Source of the DNA: a virus
Strand: one strand, 5' to 3'
Virus record (IMG/VR): IMGVR_UViG_3300032084_001916
Coordinates: 1 to 55,935 of that record
Length of the DNA stretch: 55,935 bases
This document shows, one piece after another, positions 23,284 to 31,042 of the stretch (positions are counted from its first letter, which is position 1; every line of letters starts with the position of its first letter). A program made the position numbers and the translations under genes. A model generated the notes under the pieces. That model did not search any database. It was not told where the DNA came from and saw nothing but the letters and a program-made list of their open reading frames with translations.

Positions 23284-23732
23284 AGACTAAATATGGACTA
23301 CCAACAGTTCAAGATATAAAGATTATTAGCTTTCCACTCAATATTACTACGTTGGGTAACGGTCAAAATGCTGGTCATCTAGTGGCAATTAATATGCCTG
23401 AATTGCCTTTTATTCCTAAAAGGATGTTTCATGTGTCAAATGTTCAGCATAGATTTGATCGAGGTAGACATGCACATTATGATACTACTCAATTGATAAC
23501 GTGTGTAAGCGGTAGCGTTAAGCTAACTTTGAAAGATGGAATAGGTGGCGTTGTGTCTTTCAATCTATCACAACCTCAAACTGCCATCCTTGTACCTAGA
23601 ATGATATGGGATGAAGTGAATTACGCTGACTCTCAATCTACTTTATTGGTTTTTAGTGACACAGAGTACGATCCAGAAGATTACATTATCAGTTGGGATA
23701 AATATATAAATGAATATAATAAAACCTCATGA
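23280..23732 (+). CDS. FdtA/QdtA-like dTDP-keto-deoxysugar isomerase (cupin)
   Basis: Start at ATG 23280, overlapping the upstream stop. A 150-residue cupin with the FdtA pattern: MFHVSNVQHRFDRGRHAHY (metal/active-site His), TQLITCVSGSVKLTLKDG, AILVPRMIWDEVNY, and LLVFSDTEYDPEDYI. FdtA-family enzymes isomerise dTDP-4-keto-6-deoxyglucose to the 3-keto form on the way to Fuc3N or Qui3N. No aminotransferase gene for completing an amino sugar is seen nearby, so the 3-keto product may be used otherwise or with host enzymes. Directly adjacent to the RmlC-like gene. Confidence 0.75.
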   Translation: MKTKYGLPTVQDIKIISFPLNITTLGNGQNAGHLVAINMPELPFIPKRMFHVSNVQHRFDRGRHAHYDTTQLITCVSGSVKLTLKDGIGGVVSFNLSQPQTAILVPRMIWDEVNYADSQSTLLVFSDTEYDPEDYIISWDKYINEYNKTS

Positions 23733-24357
23733 AAACTTTGATGCTTGGTATATTGACAATTTTGTACCATCAAGCGGATTAGTTAGAGCAGCAGCAGAAA
23801 GTTTTGATAGACTAGCACCTGAGTGGTGGGTCTCATATGGCGATGAAGGACAGATAGGTAAATGTTCTCCCGCATCTATACAGTCAATTACCCATGAGTG
23901 CTTAGTGGTAATGGACTACATAGCGACACATTTTGACACCACTGCGATAAATAAGAAAGACAAAACTTTCCCAGATTTAACTGGTTACGGTGGTGGTATG
24001 ATGGTGACACCAAATAAAAATGGTGAAGGAGGGTTTCTTGGTATGCACATAGATGCTCAAACTCACAAGCTTCACACAAACTGGAAGAGAGAATACAGTG
24101 TAGTTCTTGGTTTATCAGAAGACTATGATTCTTCGTTCGATCTAAGATTGCACAATGGAGAGCAACATTGCAGATTACCTTACAAATTCAATAGACTAAA
24201 TATATTTAAGTTTCATGAAAACTCTTGGCATGGATTTCCAGAGATTACAAAAGGTAAAGACAGGAAAACTATTGGCCTAATGTATTGGTCTATAACAGAT
24301 GAGGAAATGTCTTTTACTAAAGCTAGATTTAATAGGGAACTAAATTTTAATGAATGA
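23710..24357 (+). CDS. Prolyl-4-hydroxylase-like 2OG/Fe(II) oxygenase
   Basis: A 215-residue oxygenase. The iron ligands appear as FLGMHIDAQTH (HxD) and ENSWHGFPEI (distal His), with the 2OG-anchoring Arg/Lys in KDRKTIGLMYWS. The N-terminal NFDAWYIDNFVP is the usual entry strand. It differs from the PhyH-type protein at 21049 in fold subgroup. Overlaps the cupin gene by 23 bases and the next glycosyltransferase gene by eight. Substrate unknown: a sugar, peptide or lipid component in the same operon is possible. Phages commonly carry such oxygenases, usually of unknown role. Confidence 0.7.
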   Translation: MNIIKPHENFDAWYIDNFVPSSGLVRAAAESFDRLAPEWWVSYGDEGQIGKCSPASIQSITHECLVVMDYIATHFDTTAINKKDKTFPDLTGYGGGMMVTPNKNGEGGFLGMHIDAQTHKLHTNWKREYSVVLGLSEDYDSSFDLRLHNGEQHCRLPYKFNRLNIFKFHENSWHGFPEITKGKDRKTIGLMYWSITDEEMSFTKARFNRELNFNE

Positions 24358-25339
24358 TGTTTGCTTACTAGTCACAGTTAGGACAAGAAGAGATAATATA
24401 CCAAAACTATGTGGTTACTACAAAGACTTTCCTTGTAGAAAAATATTATCAGATAATTACGACACACCATATGAAGATATCGAACTAATTAAAGAGTGTG
24501 GATTTGAGTATATACATAGTGATCCTAGCAAATGGTGGTGGGATATCCTAGCAGATATTTCTTTAAGTATTGAACAAAAGTACATGATACAAGTAGCAGA
24601 CGATGATAGAATATTAAAATCAGGTCTGATAAAAAGTTTAGATTTGTTAAGACAAAATGAAGATATGGTCACATGCGATGGTGGTCAACTAGGATTTAAT
24701 GTGGCACATAATCCAGATATTTCAAGAGTTACTGTAAAAAACTTAGGAAGTGGTTCGTATTACAAACAAAATACAATGAACCCTGATTCGCGGCAACGAT
24801 TAATAAATTTTTATTTTCATAATTACTATGATATCATACATTCAGTTCATAAAACTGAAGTACATGCTAGAGTATATGATTTCTTAAGAAGTAGTGGCGC
24901 AAGGAAATCCCTAAACGCAGAGGGGAATTTTTTCACAATTATGGCTCTAGATGCAGGCAAAAAGGGTTCTGTTGCTCCATATGCAATGTTAGTTAGAAAT
25001 ACAAACACAAAAGACAGAGAAATAGAAATGGGTCATGAAAGGAAGTTGTATGAATTACTTGGTTGGAATTTAGATTCAGAATTTACTGAGAAAAAACAAA
25101 ATTTGGTAGAATTATCTGAAATTGTTCTAAAAGATACTTTACTTTTAGATAAAGATCAAAATACTGTAGATAAAATTGATTTTCTATATGGACTGACAAC
25201 TGCCTATATTAAATTCTGGAGAAGAGATATACATAGTAAGAGATTTACTCCGTGTCCTGATAGACGTTTAGATTTCAACGAATATATGCACGAAAGTCAA
25301 GTTACAGAAATATCTAACTGTATAAGGAATATGAAGTGA
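24350..25339 (+). CDS. Glycosyltransferase, TIGR00180-like (GT-A fold)
   Basis: A 329-residue protein: N-terminal CLLVTVRTRRDNIPKLCGYY, then CRKILSDNYDTP, YMIQVADDDRILKSGLIKSL (the DDD sequence in place of DxD), and VTCDGGQLGFNV. This pattern matches a loosely defined glycosyltransferase group found in polysaccharide clusters. A second protein of the same style is encoded at 26639-27646. Overlaps the oxygenase and the reductase genes. Donor and acceptor unknown. Confidence 0.6.
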   Translation: MNDVCLLVTVRTRRDNIPKLCGYYKDFPCRKILSDNYDTPYEDIELIKECGFEYIHSDPSKWWWDILADISLSIEQKYMIQVADDDRILKSGLIKSLDLLRQNEDMVTCDGGQLGFNVAHNPDISRVTVKNLGSGSYYKQNTMNPDSRQRLINFYFHNYYDIIHSVHKTEVHARVYDFLRSSGARKSLNAEGNFFTIMALDAGKKGSVAPYAMLVRNTNTKDREIEMGHERKLYELLGWNLDSEFTEKKQNLVELSEIVLKDTLLLDKDQNTVDKIDFLYGLTTAYIKFWRRDIHSKRFTPCPDRRLDFNEYMHESQVTEISNCIRNMK

Positions 25340-26040
25340 GATTACTAGTATCTGGTGGGAATGGCAAATTTTGCAATAAACTTATACAAAAAAATAAAGA
25401 TCATGAAATATTTGCGCCTGATAGATATGACATGGATATTACTAATATTAATTCTGTAAAAAGCAATATTAGTAAATTCAAACCAGATATATTTTTACAC
25501 GCAGCAGCACTGACTAGACCAATGGTTAACCATGTAGACAGGCCACACATAAGTATAAAAACTAATATTATTGGTACTGGAAATGTCTGTTTAGCTTGCA
25601 TGGAAAGTAATCTAAAACTAGTCTATATTTCTACTGATTATGTATATCCCGGCACGAAAGGTGATTATAGAGAAGATGATCCCCTTTTACCAGTAAATGA
25701 GTACGCTTGGTCTAAATTGGGTGGAGAATGTGCTGTGCATTTATACAAAAATTCACTTATAATTAGGACTTGTATGACAGAAAAACCCTTTGTGCATACC
25801 CACGCATTAGTAGATTGTAAAAAAAGCATGATTTATATTGACGATGCAGCAGAAATATGCTTGAAAATTTTAGGCCAAACGGGTATCATTAATTTAGGCG
25901 GGTCTCCTACTTCTCCTTACGAATTTGTAAAAAAAGATAATAAAGACATAGGGAAGATATATATGGAAGACGTATCAGATGTTGATATGGCTGAAGATAG
26001 TACGATGAATATAGACAAGCTAAAAAAGGCATTGACATGA
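25336..26040 (+). CDS. RmlD-like NAD(P)-dependent sugar reductase
   Basis: A 234-residue short-chain dehydrogenase of the RmlD/extended SDR type, starting with GTG that overlaps the upstream stop (GTGA) with aagga upstream. Seen: RLLVSGGNGKFCNKL (nucleotide-binding, Gly-rich but with Cys/Asn in place of the last Gly), DRYDMDITN, FKPDIFLHAAALT, VYISTDYVYPG, and YAWSKLGGE (active Tyr and Lys), then CLKILGQTGIINLGG. It is about 50 residues shorter than RmlD at the C-terminus. It would reduce a 4-keto group to finish the deoxysugar. Overlaps the next methyltransferase. Confidence 0.75.
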   Translation: MRLLVSGGNGKFCNKLIQKNKDHEIFAPDRYDMDITNINSVKSNISKFKPDIFLHAAALTRPMVNHVDRPHISIKTNIIGTGNVCLACMESNLKLVYISTDYVYPGTKGDYREDDPLLPVNEYAWSKLGGECAVHLYKNSLIIRTCMTEKPFVHTHALVDCKKSMIYIDDAAEICLKILGQTGIINLGGSPTSPYEFVKKDNKDIGKIYMEDVSDVDMAEDSTMNIDKLKKALT

Positions 26041-26642
26041 AAAAATTAAATTTAGGATGTGCATGTCGATTTTTAGAAGGATATATCAATATAGATATGG
26101 ATTCTATCGAGGACATAAAGCACAGATATCCAAACGTAAATATAAATGATAACATAGAATTTATTCAAGCAAATGTATTAGAATTGCCATTCGACGATGA
26201 ATCAATTGATGAGGTTAGGTGTGACGCATTAGTAGAACATTTTTCATTCAAAGAAGAATCATTGTTTTTTAATGAAGTCAATAGAGTTTTAAAATCAGGG
26301 GGTAATTTTAATTTCTCTACTCCCGATTTTGATGAGACAATTAGAAAATGGACACAGGCTAAAGATGATTGGAAAGAATTTTTTAGAAACGATGAAGAGG
26401 CTATCAGGAATGAACATTGGTTTGGCAATAATTCCTATTCTACAGAAAATAAGTGGGGCTATTTAACAGCTTGCATCTTTGGCACACAAAATGGAGTGGG
26501 ACAATTCCACAAGAACGCATATACTGAAGATAAAATTATAGCTATTTGCAAAGCAATGGATTTTACTCCACCAAAAATTACCCGATTTATATGGAAAAAA
26601 GATAGAGATATAATGCTTCAAGCAGAGACCTTTAAGAAATGA
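26037..26642 (+). CDS. SAM-dependent methyltransferase
   Basis: A 201-residue class I methyltransferase of the small predicted group common in polysaccharide clusters. Motif I is KLNLGCACRFLEGYINID, followed by DVxELPFDDESIDEVRCDALVEHF-like sequence (motif split: NVLELPFDDESIDEVR, then CDALVEHF) and VNRVLKSGGNFNFSTPDF. The final third (WKKDRDIMLQAE) is typical. Overlaps the RmlD-like and the following glycosyltransferase genes by four bases each. Its likely target is a hydroxyl or carboxyl of the glycan, but this is inference. Confidence 0.75.
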   Translation: MKKLNLGCACRFLEGYINIDMDSIEDIKHRYPNVNINDNIEFIQANVLELPFDDESIDEVRCDALVEHFSFKEESLFFNEVNRVLKSGGNFNFSTPDFDETIRKWTQAKDDWKEFFRNDEEAIRNEHWFGNNSYSTENKWGYLTACIFGTQNGVGQFHKNAYTEDKIIAICKAMDFTPPKITRFIWKKDRDIMLQAETFKK

Positions 26643-27646
26643 ATTTAGAAGATTGCTTATGTGTTCTTATACCACTTAAAGGTAGGGAAACAGAAACGCA
26701 CAGAATAATAAAGTACTTTCAAAAGGTAAAGCTACCTTTTAAAATCCTATTTGCTGATGGTGGCGATAGGGACTTATCTTACGATATAGACAGAACTAAT
26801 CTAGATATAGAATATTTTTACAATGGTCCAGATAGAACCATACATGATTTCATGCGCAAGATGCGTATAGCGTTTGATAAAATTGAACAACCGCTTACAA
26901 TAATGGTAGATAATGATGATTTTATTTCCGTGTCTGGAATGATAGATGCAATTAAATATCTAGAAAAACATGATGAATTTTCTAGTTATAGAGAGAATGT
27001 TTTTTCCTGTAACAGTTTTGTGCCATTGTATGAATCAACATCTATTGATGATGACGATTTATTTTCCAGAATTTTTTCCGCTATGAATAATAGAACTGTA
27101 TCATGGCATGATGTAACAAGAACCCACTACAATAAAATATTGTTTAGAATATTAGATCAATGCAATGTCAACGATCTACAGATGACTTTTTCTTCTCATA
27201 TGTTTTGGTCTGAAATTTATGGAAAGTCTTACAAAGGCTTTGATAAAAACTACTACTACCATGTTCTTAGTAATAGCTTAGTGCAAAACAGAGGAATATT
27301 CACTAAATACAACCAATGGATGTTTGACAAAAAATTTGAAAACTCTTTTTCTATTATATTAAGCGCTGCATCTCAAGCTATAGCTACGGTTCATGACGCA
27401 ACCATTCTCGAAATAAAGGATAGACTTGGTGGATTTTATCTAATAGATTTAGCGAAAAGGAACAACATTTCAATTTCAGAACTTAATCTCATGAAATATA
27501 TTAATCAATCCAATAAATACGATGATATTTGTAAGAGGTTGGTAAAACCAGTTCATGATGCGCCCCTATCTTTTAAAATAACTAATAATTATACTAATGA
27601 AATTACGCCACATGAAGAACTTAGCATAGTAAGGGCATTAATATGA
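26639..27646 (+). CDS. Glycosyltransferase, TIGR00180-like
   Basis: A 335-residue GT-A-type protein: LCVLIPLKGRETETHRII, FKILFADGGDRDLS, and LTIMVDNDDFISVSGMI with DNDD in place of DxD. A second domain follows with SSHMFWSEIYGKSYKGFD. It resembles the protein at 24350-25339 in architecture although the sequences differ. Starts within the upstream stop (ATGA) and overlaps the next methyltransferase by four bases. Confidence 0.6.
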   Translation: MNLEDCLCVLIPLKGRETETHRIIKYFQKVKLPFKILFADGGDRDLSYDIDRTNLDIEYFYNGPDRTIHDFMRKMRIAFDKIEQPLTIMVDNDDFISVSGMIDAIKYLEKHDEFSSYRENVFSCNSFVPLYESTSIDDDDLFSRIFSAMNNRTVSWHDVTRTHYNKILFRILDQCNVNDLQMTFSSHMFWSEIYGKSYKGFDKNYYYHVLSNSLVQNRGIFTKYNQWMFDKKFENSFSIILSAASQAIATVHDATILEIKDRLGGFYLIDLAKRNNISISELNLMKYINQSNKYDDICKRLVKPVHDAPLSFKITNNYTNEITPHEELSIVRALI

Positions 27647-28404
27647 AACAAGTTATTAATTGGATGCCAGAATCTGATCCATACACAAAAAAGGGCGAAA
27701 TTGAAGTTCACTCTATTATACATGATATCATGTCAAAAGATGGTCATCATAAATTTAAAAGTAAACAAAATAGAATAAACATATTAGAACAAGCAGAGAA
27801 AGTGATAGATAAACGTATATCTGGTAACGTTTTGGATATAGGATGTGGTAATGGATATGCGTCTATATTCCTAGCTAAAAATAGACCAATAGACGTTGTA
27901 CACAGCATGGAATGTAACATGCCTGCAATTGACGGTCTAGTAAGAAACCATTTTATTCAAGCGGGGATAGATGATAACAAATACGATCTAGTCTTGGGCA
28001 GCTTTAACAATATTAAGATGAAGCAATTTTATAATTATGTAGTATCTTTAGGCGCTTTGCATCATTCATCAAACTTACTTAAAACTGTATCTGAAATTTA
28101 CTCGTCATTGCAATGTGGTGGATACTTGATAGCCCACGAACCATACATGAGTAGTTTTACTCCAAATAAAAAGTATTTACAAAAAGATAGCACTTCAAAA
28201 AAAGTACAAGGATTAGTGGATTGGAAAGAGTCTAACAGAGATGACCACTTCTTTAGAGAATGCGAATGGCTTACAGCGTTTCATCACGCAGGATTTAATA
28301 TTGTTTGTTTTGAGCGCGAGAGTAAAGATGATGATATACTAAATGCAATCATAGTATTACAAAAACCACACAAAGAGCTAGAATACATCCCACATAAATG
28401 GTAA
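27643..28404 (+). CDS. SAM-dependent methyltransferase
   Basis: A 253-residue class I methyltransferase. Motif I: NVLDIGCGNGYASIFLA; then DLVLGSFNNIKMKQFYNYV, VVSLGALHHSSNLLKTV, and SSLQCGGYLIAHEPYMS. The remainder (FFRECEWLTAFHHAGFNIV) is normal for the superfamily. A 10-base gap with a strong Shine-Dalgarno (aaggaga) separates it from the RmlA gene. Substrate unknown. Confidence 0.75.
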   Translation: MKQVINWMPESDPYTKKGEIEVHSIIHDIMSKDGHHKFKSKQNRINILEQAEKVIDKRISGNVLDIGCGNGYASIFLAKNRPIDVVHSMECNMPAIDGLVRNHFIQAGIDDNKYDLVLGSFNNIKMKQFYNYVVSLGALHHSSNLLKTVSEIYSSLQCGGYLIAHEPYMSSFTPNKKYLQKDSTSKKVQGLVDWKESNRDDHFFRECEWLTAFHHAGFNIVCFERESKDDDILNAIIVLQKPHKELEYIPHKW

Positions 28405-28414
28405 GGAGACAATA

Positions 28415-29122
28415 ATGAAAGGCATAATATTAGCTGGTGGAACAGGTAGCCGTTTGTACCCACTAACAAAAGTGACTAATAAACACCTTTTGCCCATAGG
28501 ATCATTCCCTATGATTCATTATCCCATAATTAGCATGACAAATGCAGGAATTAAAGATATTATGATTATCAGTGGAACTGGTCATGTTGGCAATATGATT
28601 AATTTTTTAGGAAGTGGAAGTGGATACGACTGTGATTTTACTTTTAAGGTGCAAGATAGACCAGATGGAATAGCTGGTGCATTAAAGCTTTGCAAAAATT
28701 TTGTTGGGAACGATAGTTGTCTTGTCATACTTGGTGACAATATTTTTGAAAGAGATCTATCTAAGGATGTAAAAGAGTTTAAATCTGACATGAAATTATT
28801 TTTCAAACAAGTACCAGATCCAGAAAGATTTGGCGTAGCAGTTTTGAACAAAGAAGACAAATTAGTTAAGATTGAAGAAAAGCCTAAAAAACCAAAAAGT
28901 AATCTTGCATGTATGGGCGTATACATGTATAATAGTATGGTGTTTGATTGTCTAAATAAAATTAAAAAATCACCTAGAGGTGAATATGAAATTACAACAG
29001 TTAATAATTGTATGTTGAGAAAATACGAATCAGAATTTAGTATTATAGATGGTTTTTGCGTGGATGCAGGAACTATGGAGTCTTATCACGGAACAAGCAG
29101 GTTAATGTATGAGCAAGAATAA
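28415..29122 (+). CDS. rmlA: Glucose-1-phosphate thymidylyltransferase, short (RmlA-like)
   Basis: A 235-residue nucleotidyltransferase that makes dTDP-glucose from dTTP and glucose-1-phosphate. The signature ILAGGTGSRLYPLTK, NKHLLPIGSFPMIHYPI, CLVILGDNIFE (metal-binding Asp), KQVPDPERFGVAVL, KIEEKPKKPKS and a terminal YHGTSRLM are all of RmlA type. It is about 55 residues shorter than most RmlA, lacking the C-terminal part that carries the allosteric site in the classic enzyme, which suggests it is not feedback-controlled in the same way. Followed by RmlB with a 14-base overlap. Confidence 0.8.
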   Translation: MKGIILAGGTGSRLYPLTKVTNKHLLPIGSFPMIHYPIISMTNAGIKDIMIISGTGHVGNMINFLGSGSGYDCDFTFKVQDRPDGIAGALKLCKNFVGNDSCLVILGDNIFERDLSKDVKEFKSDMKLFFKQVPDPERFGVAVLNKEDKLVKIEEKPKKPKSNLACMGVYMYNSMVFDCLNKIKKSPRGEYEITTVNNCMLRKYESEFSIIDGFCVDAGTMESYHGTSRLMYEQE

Positions 29123-30065
29123 TGTACTGATAACGGGCTGTGCTGGTTTTATAGGTAGTCACTATCTAGACCTACTATTACAGAACGGTCACAAAGTTAT
29201 AGGCGTGGACAGCATGACCTATGCCAGTAAACTTTCTAACTTTGAACATCACATGACTGATAAAAACTTTGAATTTCACAAAGCAGATATTTGTAGAACA
29301 ATGTTCATGATTGCTTTATGTGAAATACATGAGATTGATTATATAATAAATTTTGCCGCTGAAACACATGTGGATAATTCCATATTAGGTGGTGATTGTT
29401 TTATTAACTCCAATGTCTCAGGCGTTAAATCCTTGATGGAAGTTTGCAAACGATTAGAGATTCCCATATGTCACATATCTACAGATGAAGTATACGGACC
29501 AATAAAACAAGGATCGTTTAGTGAATATGCTAATTTATCTCCAAAAAATTATTATTCAGCTACCAAAGCTGCTGCTGAACATATAGTGTCTGCTTATGCA
29601 AACACATTTAAAGTGCCTTACACTATGGTAAGAATGAGCAATAATTACGGCCCAAGACAACATGACGAAAAGTTTTTGCCAACAATACTAAGATCTATAA
29701 AGCAAGGCACTAAGATACCATTATATGGAGATGGAAAACAAGTAAGAGATTGGATTTTCGTAAAAGATTCTGTGAATATAATATACAAAATATTAGAAGA
29801 GTATGACAGATTTGAAGAAATACCATTTAGTAATCAGGTTTATAATGTAAGTTTACGTGATGAAAAACAAAACAAAGATGTCATACAAAGTGTTCTTTCA
29901 CTTATGAATCTAGAGTGGGACGATCATGTGCGATACGTGGAAGATAGACTTGGACATGATGTGCGATACAGTATTCACAATGAGAAGATAGGTGATATAA
30001 TTGAAAGCATTGATACTACTAGTTTTGAAAATGGACTAAGAAGGACAATCCAATACTATGAATAA
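29109..30065 (+). CDS. rmlB: dTDP-glucose 4,6-dehydratase
   Basis: A 318-residue extended SDR. NAD-binding GCAGFIGSHYLDLL, INFAAETHVDNSILGG, the catalytic ISTDEVYGP (Thr-Asp-Glu), YYSATKAAAEHIV (Tyr-x3-Lys), MSNNYGPRQHDEKFLP, and the closing VEDRLGHDVRYSI. This combination is specific to RmlB. It produces dTDP-4-keto-6-deoxyglucose, the branch point used by the FdtA-like, RmlC-like, C-methyltransferase and RmlD-like enzymes encoded at 21716-26040. Overlaps both neighbours (14 and 8 bases). Confidence 0.9.
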   Translation: MSKNNVLITGCAGFIGSHYLDLLLQNGHKVIGVDSMTYASKLSNFEHHMTDKNFEFHKADICRTMFMIALCEIHEIDYIINFAAETHVDNSILGGDCFINSNVSGVKSLMEVCKRLEIPICHISTDEVYGPIKQGSFSEYANLSPKNYYSATKAAAEHIVSAYANTFKVPYTMVRMSNNYGPRQHDEKFLPTILRSIKQGTKIPLYGDGKQVRDWIFVKDSVNIIYKILEEYDRFEEIPFSNQVYNVSLRDEKQNKDVIQSVLSLMNLEWDDHVRYVEDRLGHDVRYSIHNEKIGDIIESIDTTSFENGLRRTIQYYE

Positions 30066-30741
30066 ATTAGCAGTTATTCCCGCTAGAGCAGGATCTACTA
30101 GACTTAAAAATAAGAATACTTACCCACTGTTGGGCGAACCTCTGATAAGGTGGGTGACAAAATCAGTAATTTGTTCTAAACGTTTTGATAAAGTCTTAAT
30201 ATCTACAGATAGTGATGAAATATTCAATTGTGTAGAAGATTTAGAAGTAGAAAGACATGAAAGACCTGAAGAACATGCAACAACAAAATCAACAGTCTTA
30301 GACGCGATGATAGATTTAATGGAAAACTACGAAACGCATGATGTATTTTCTTACTTTTTACCAACGTGTCCATTTATCACTTCTGAACAGGTGGCTTCTG
30401 GCGTTGACATGTTAGAAAAATATAGGTGCGATTCAGTTATTAGTATGACAGAAATGCAAGACACTGTACAATTAGCCTGCCTAATGAGTCAAGATAGGGT
30501 GCTTCCAGTTTTTGACAATCTTGAAGCTGGTCTTACTAACAGTAAATTTATTAAAAAATACTACAAACCTTCAGGCGCATTTTACATGGGATTCTGGGAC
30601 TCAATACTAAAATATAGAAACTTTTTTGTAGGAGATACAAGAGGTGTACTTATACCAACAGATAATTCAGTTGATATAAATAATATTGAAGACATACATT
30701 ACGCTGAAACGATAGGAGCAAAGAATGGTTATTTATGTTGA
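30058..30741 (+). CDS. CMP-sugar synthetase (NeuA/PseF/KdsB-like cytidylyltransferase)
   Basis: A 227-residue cytidylyltransferase: LAVIPARAGSTRLKNKNTYP is the CMP-acylneuraminate synthetase signature (IPARxGSxRxxxKN), then PLIRWVTKSVI, VLISTDSDEIF, EERPEEHATTKS-type loop (RPEEHATTKSTVLDAM), and FSYFLPTCPFIT. It activates a 3-deoxy-ulosonic acid to its CMP form. With the KdsA-like enzyme (20249) and the HAD phosphatase that overlaps it (30725), it would complete a route to a CMP-activated ulosonate. Whether the sugar is KDO, a nonulosonic acid or another is not decidable. Confidence 0.8.
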   Translation: MNKLAVIPARAGSTRLKNKNTYPLLGEPLIRWVTKSVICSKRFDKVLISTDSDEIFNCVEDLEVERHERPEEHATTKSTVLDAMIDLMENYETHDVFSYFLPTCPFITSEQVASGVDMLEKYRCDSVISMTEMQDTVQLACLMSQDRVLPVFDNLEAGLTNSKFIKKYYKPSGAFYMGFWDSILKYRNFFVGDTRGVLIPTDNSVDINNIEDIHYAETIGAKNGYLC

Positions 30742-31030
30742 TATAGATAATACGATTTGTAAAACTAATAGTTCTGCTGAGTATGATAAAGCAGTGCCAA
30801 TTAATTCAAGAATTGAAAAAATCAACAAGCTTTATGACGCTGGACACACTATAATATATTGGACAGCTAGAGGAACTAAAACAGGAAAGAATTGGAAAGA
30901 CTTAACAGTGAGACAATTTAGAGAATGGGGCGTAAGGTGTCACGAATTACATTTTAAAAAGCCAGTGTACGATCTGTTTATTGATGATAAAAATATAGAG
31001 TCTAATACTTATTTTGAAGACGTAGATTGA
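30725..31030 (+). CDS. HAD-like phosphatase of capsule/LPS type
   Basis: A 101-residue minimal HAD protein: VIYVDIDNTICKTN is motif I (DxD nucleophile), IIYWTARGT motif II (Thr), and KPVYDLFIDDKN contains the acidic motif IV with the Lys just before. It lacks a cap domain. The same small family occurs in polysaccharide clusters. It overlaps the cytidylyltransferase by 17 bases, so a sugar-phosphate phosphatase acting just before CMP activation (the KdsC-equivalent step) is a reasonable inference, though the sequence is not KdsC itself. Confidence 0.7.
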   Translation: MVIYVDIDNTICKTNSSAEYDKAVPINSRIEKINKLYDAGHTIIYWTARGTKTGKNWKDLTVRQFREWGVRCHELHFKKPVYDLFIDDKNIESNTYFEDVD

Positions 31031-31042
31031 TAGGAGAAAACA

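Noticed and set aside
30725-31030. Calling the HAD protein KdsC
   Set aside because: It has the general HAD motifs but not the KdsC-specific sequence; only the genomic position suggests that step.
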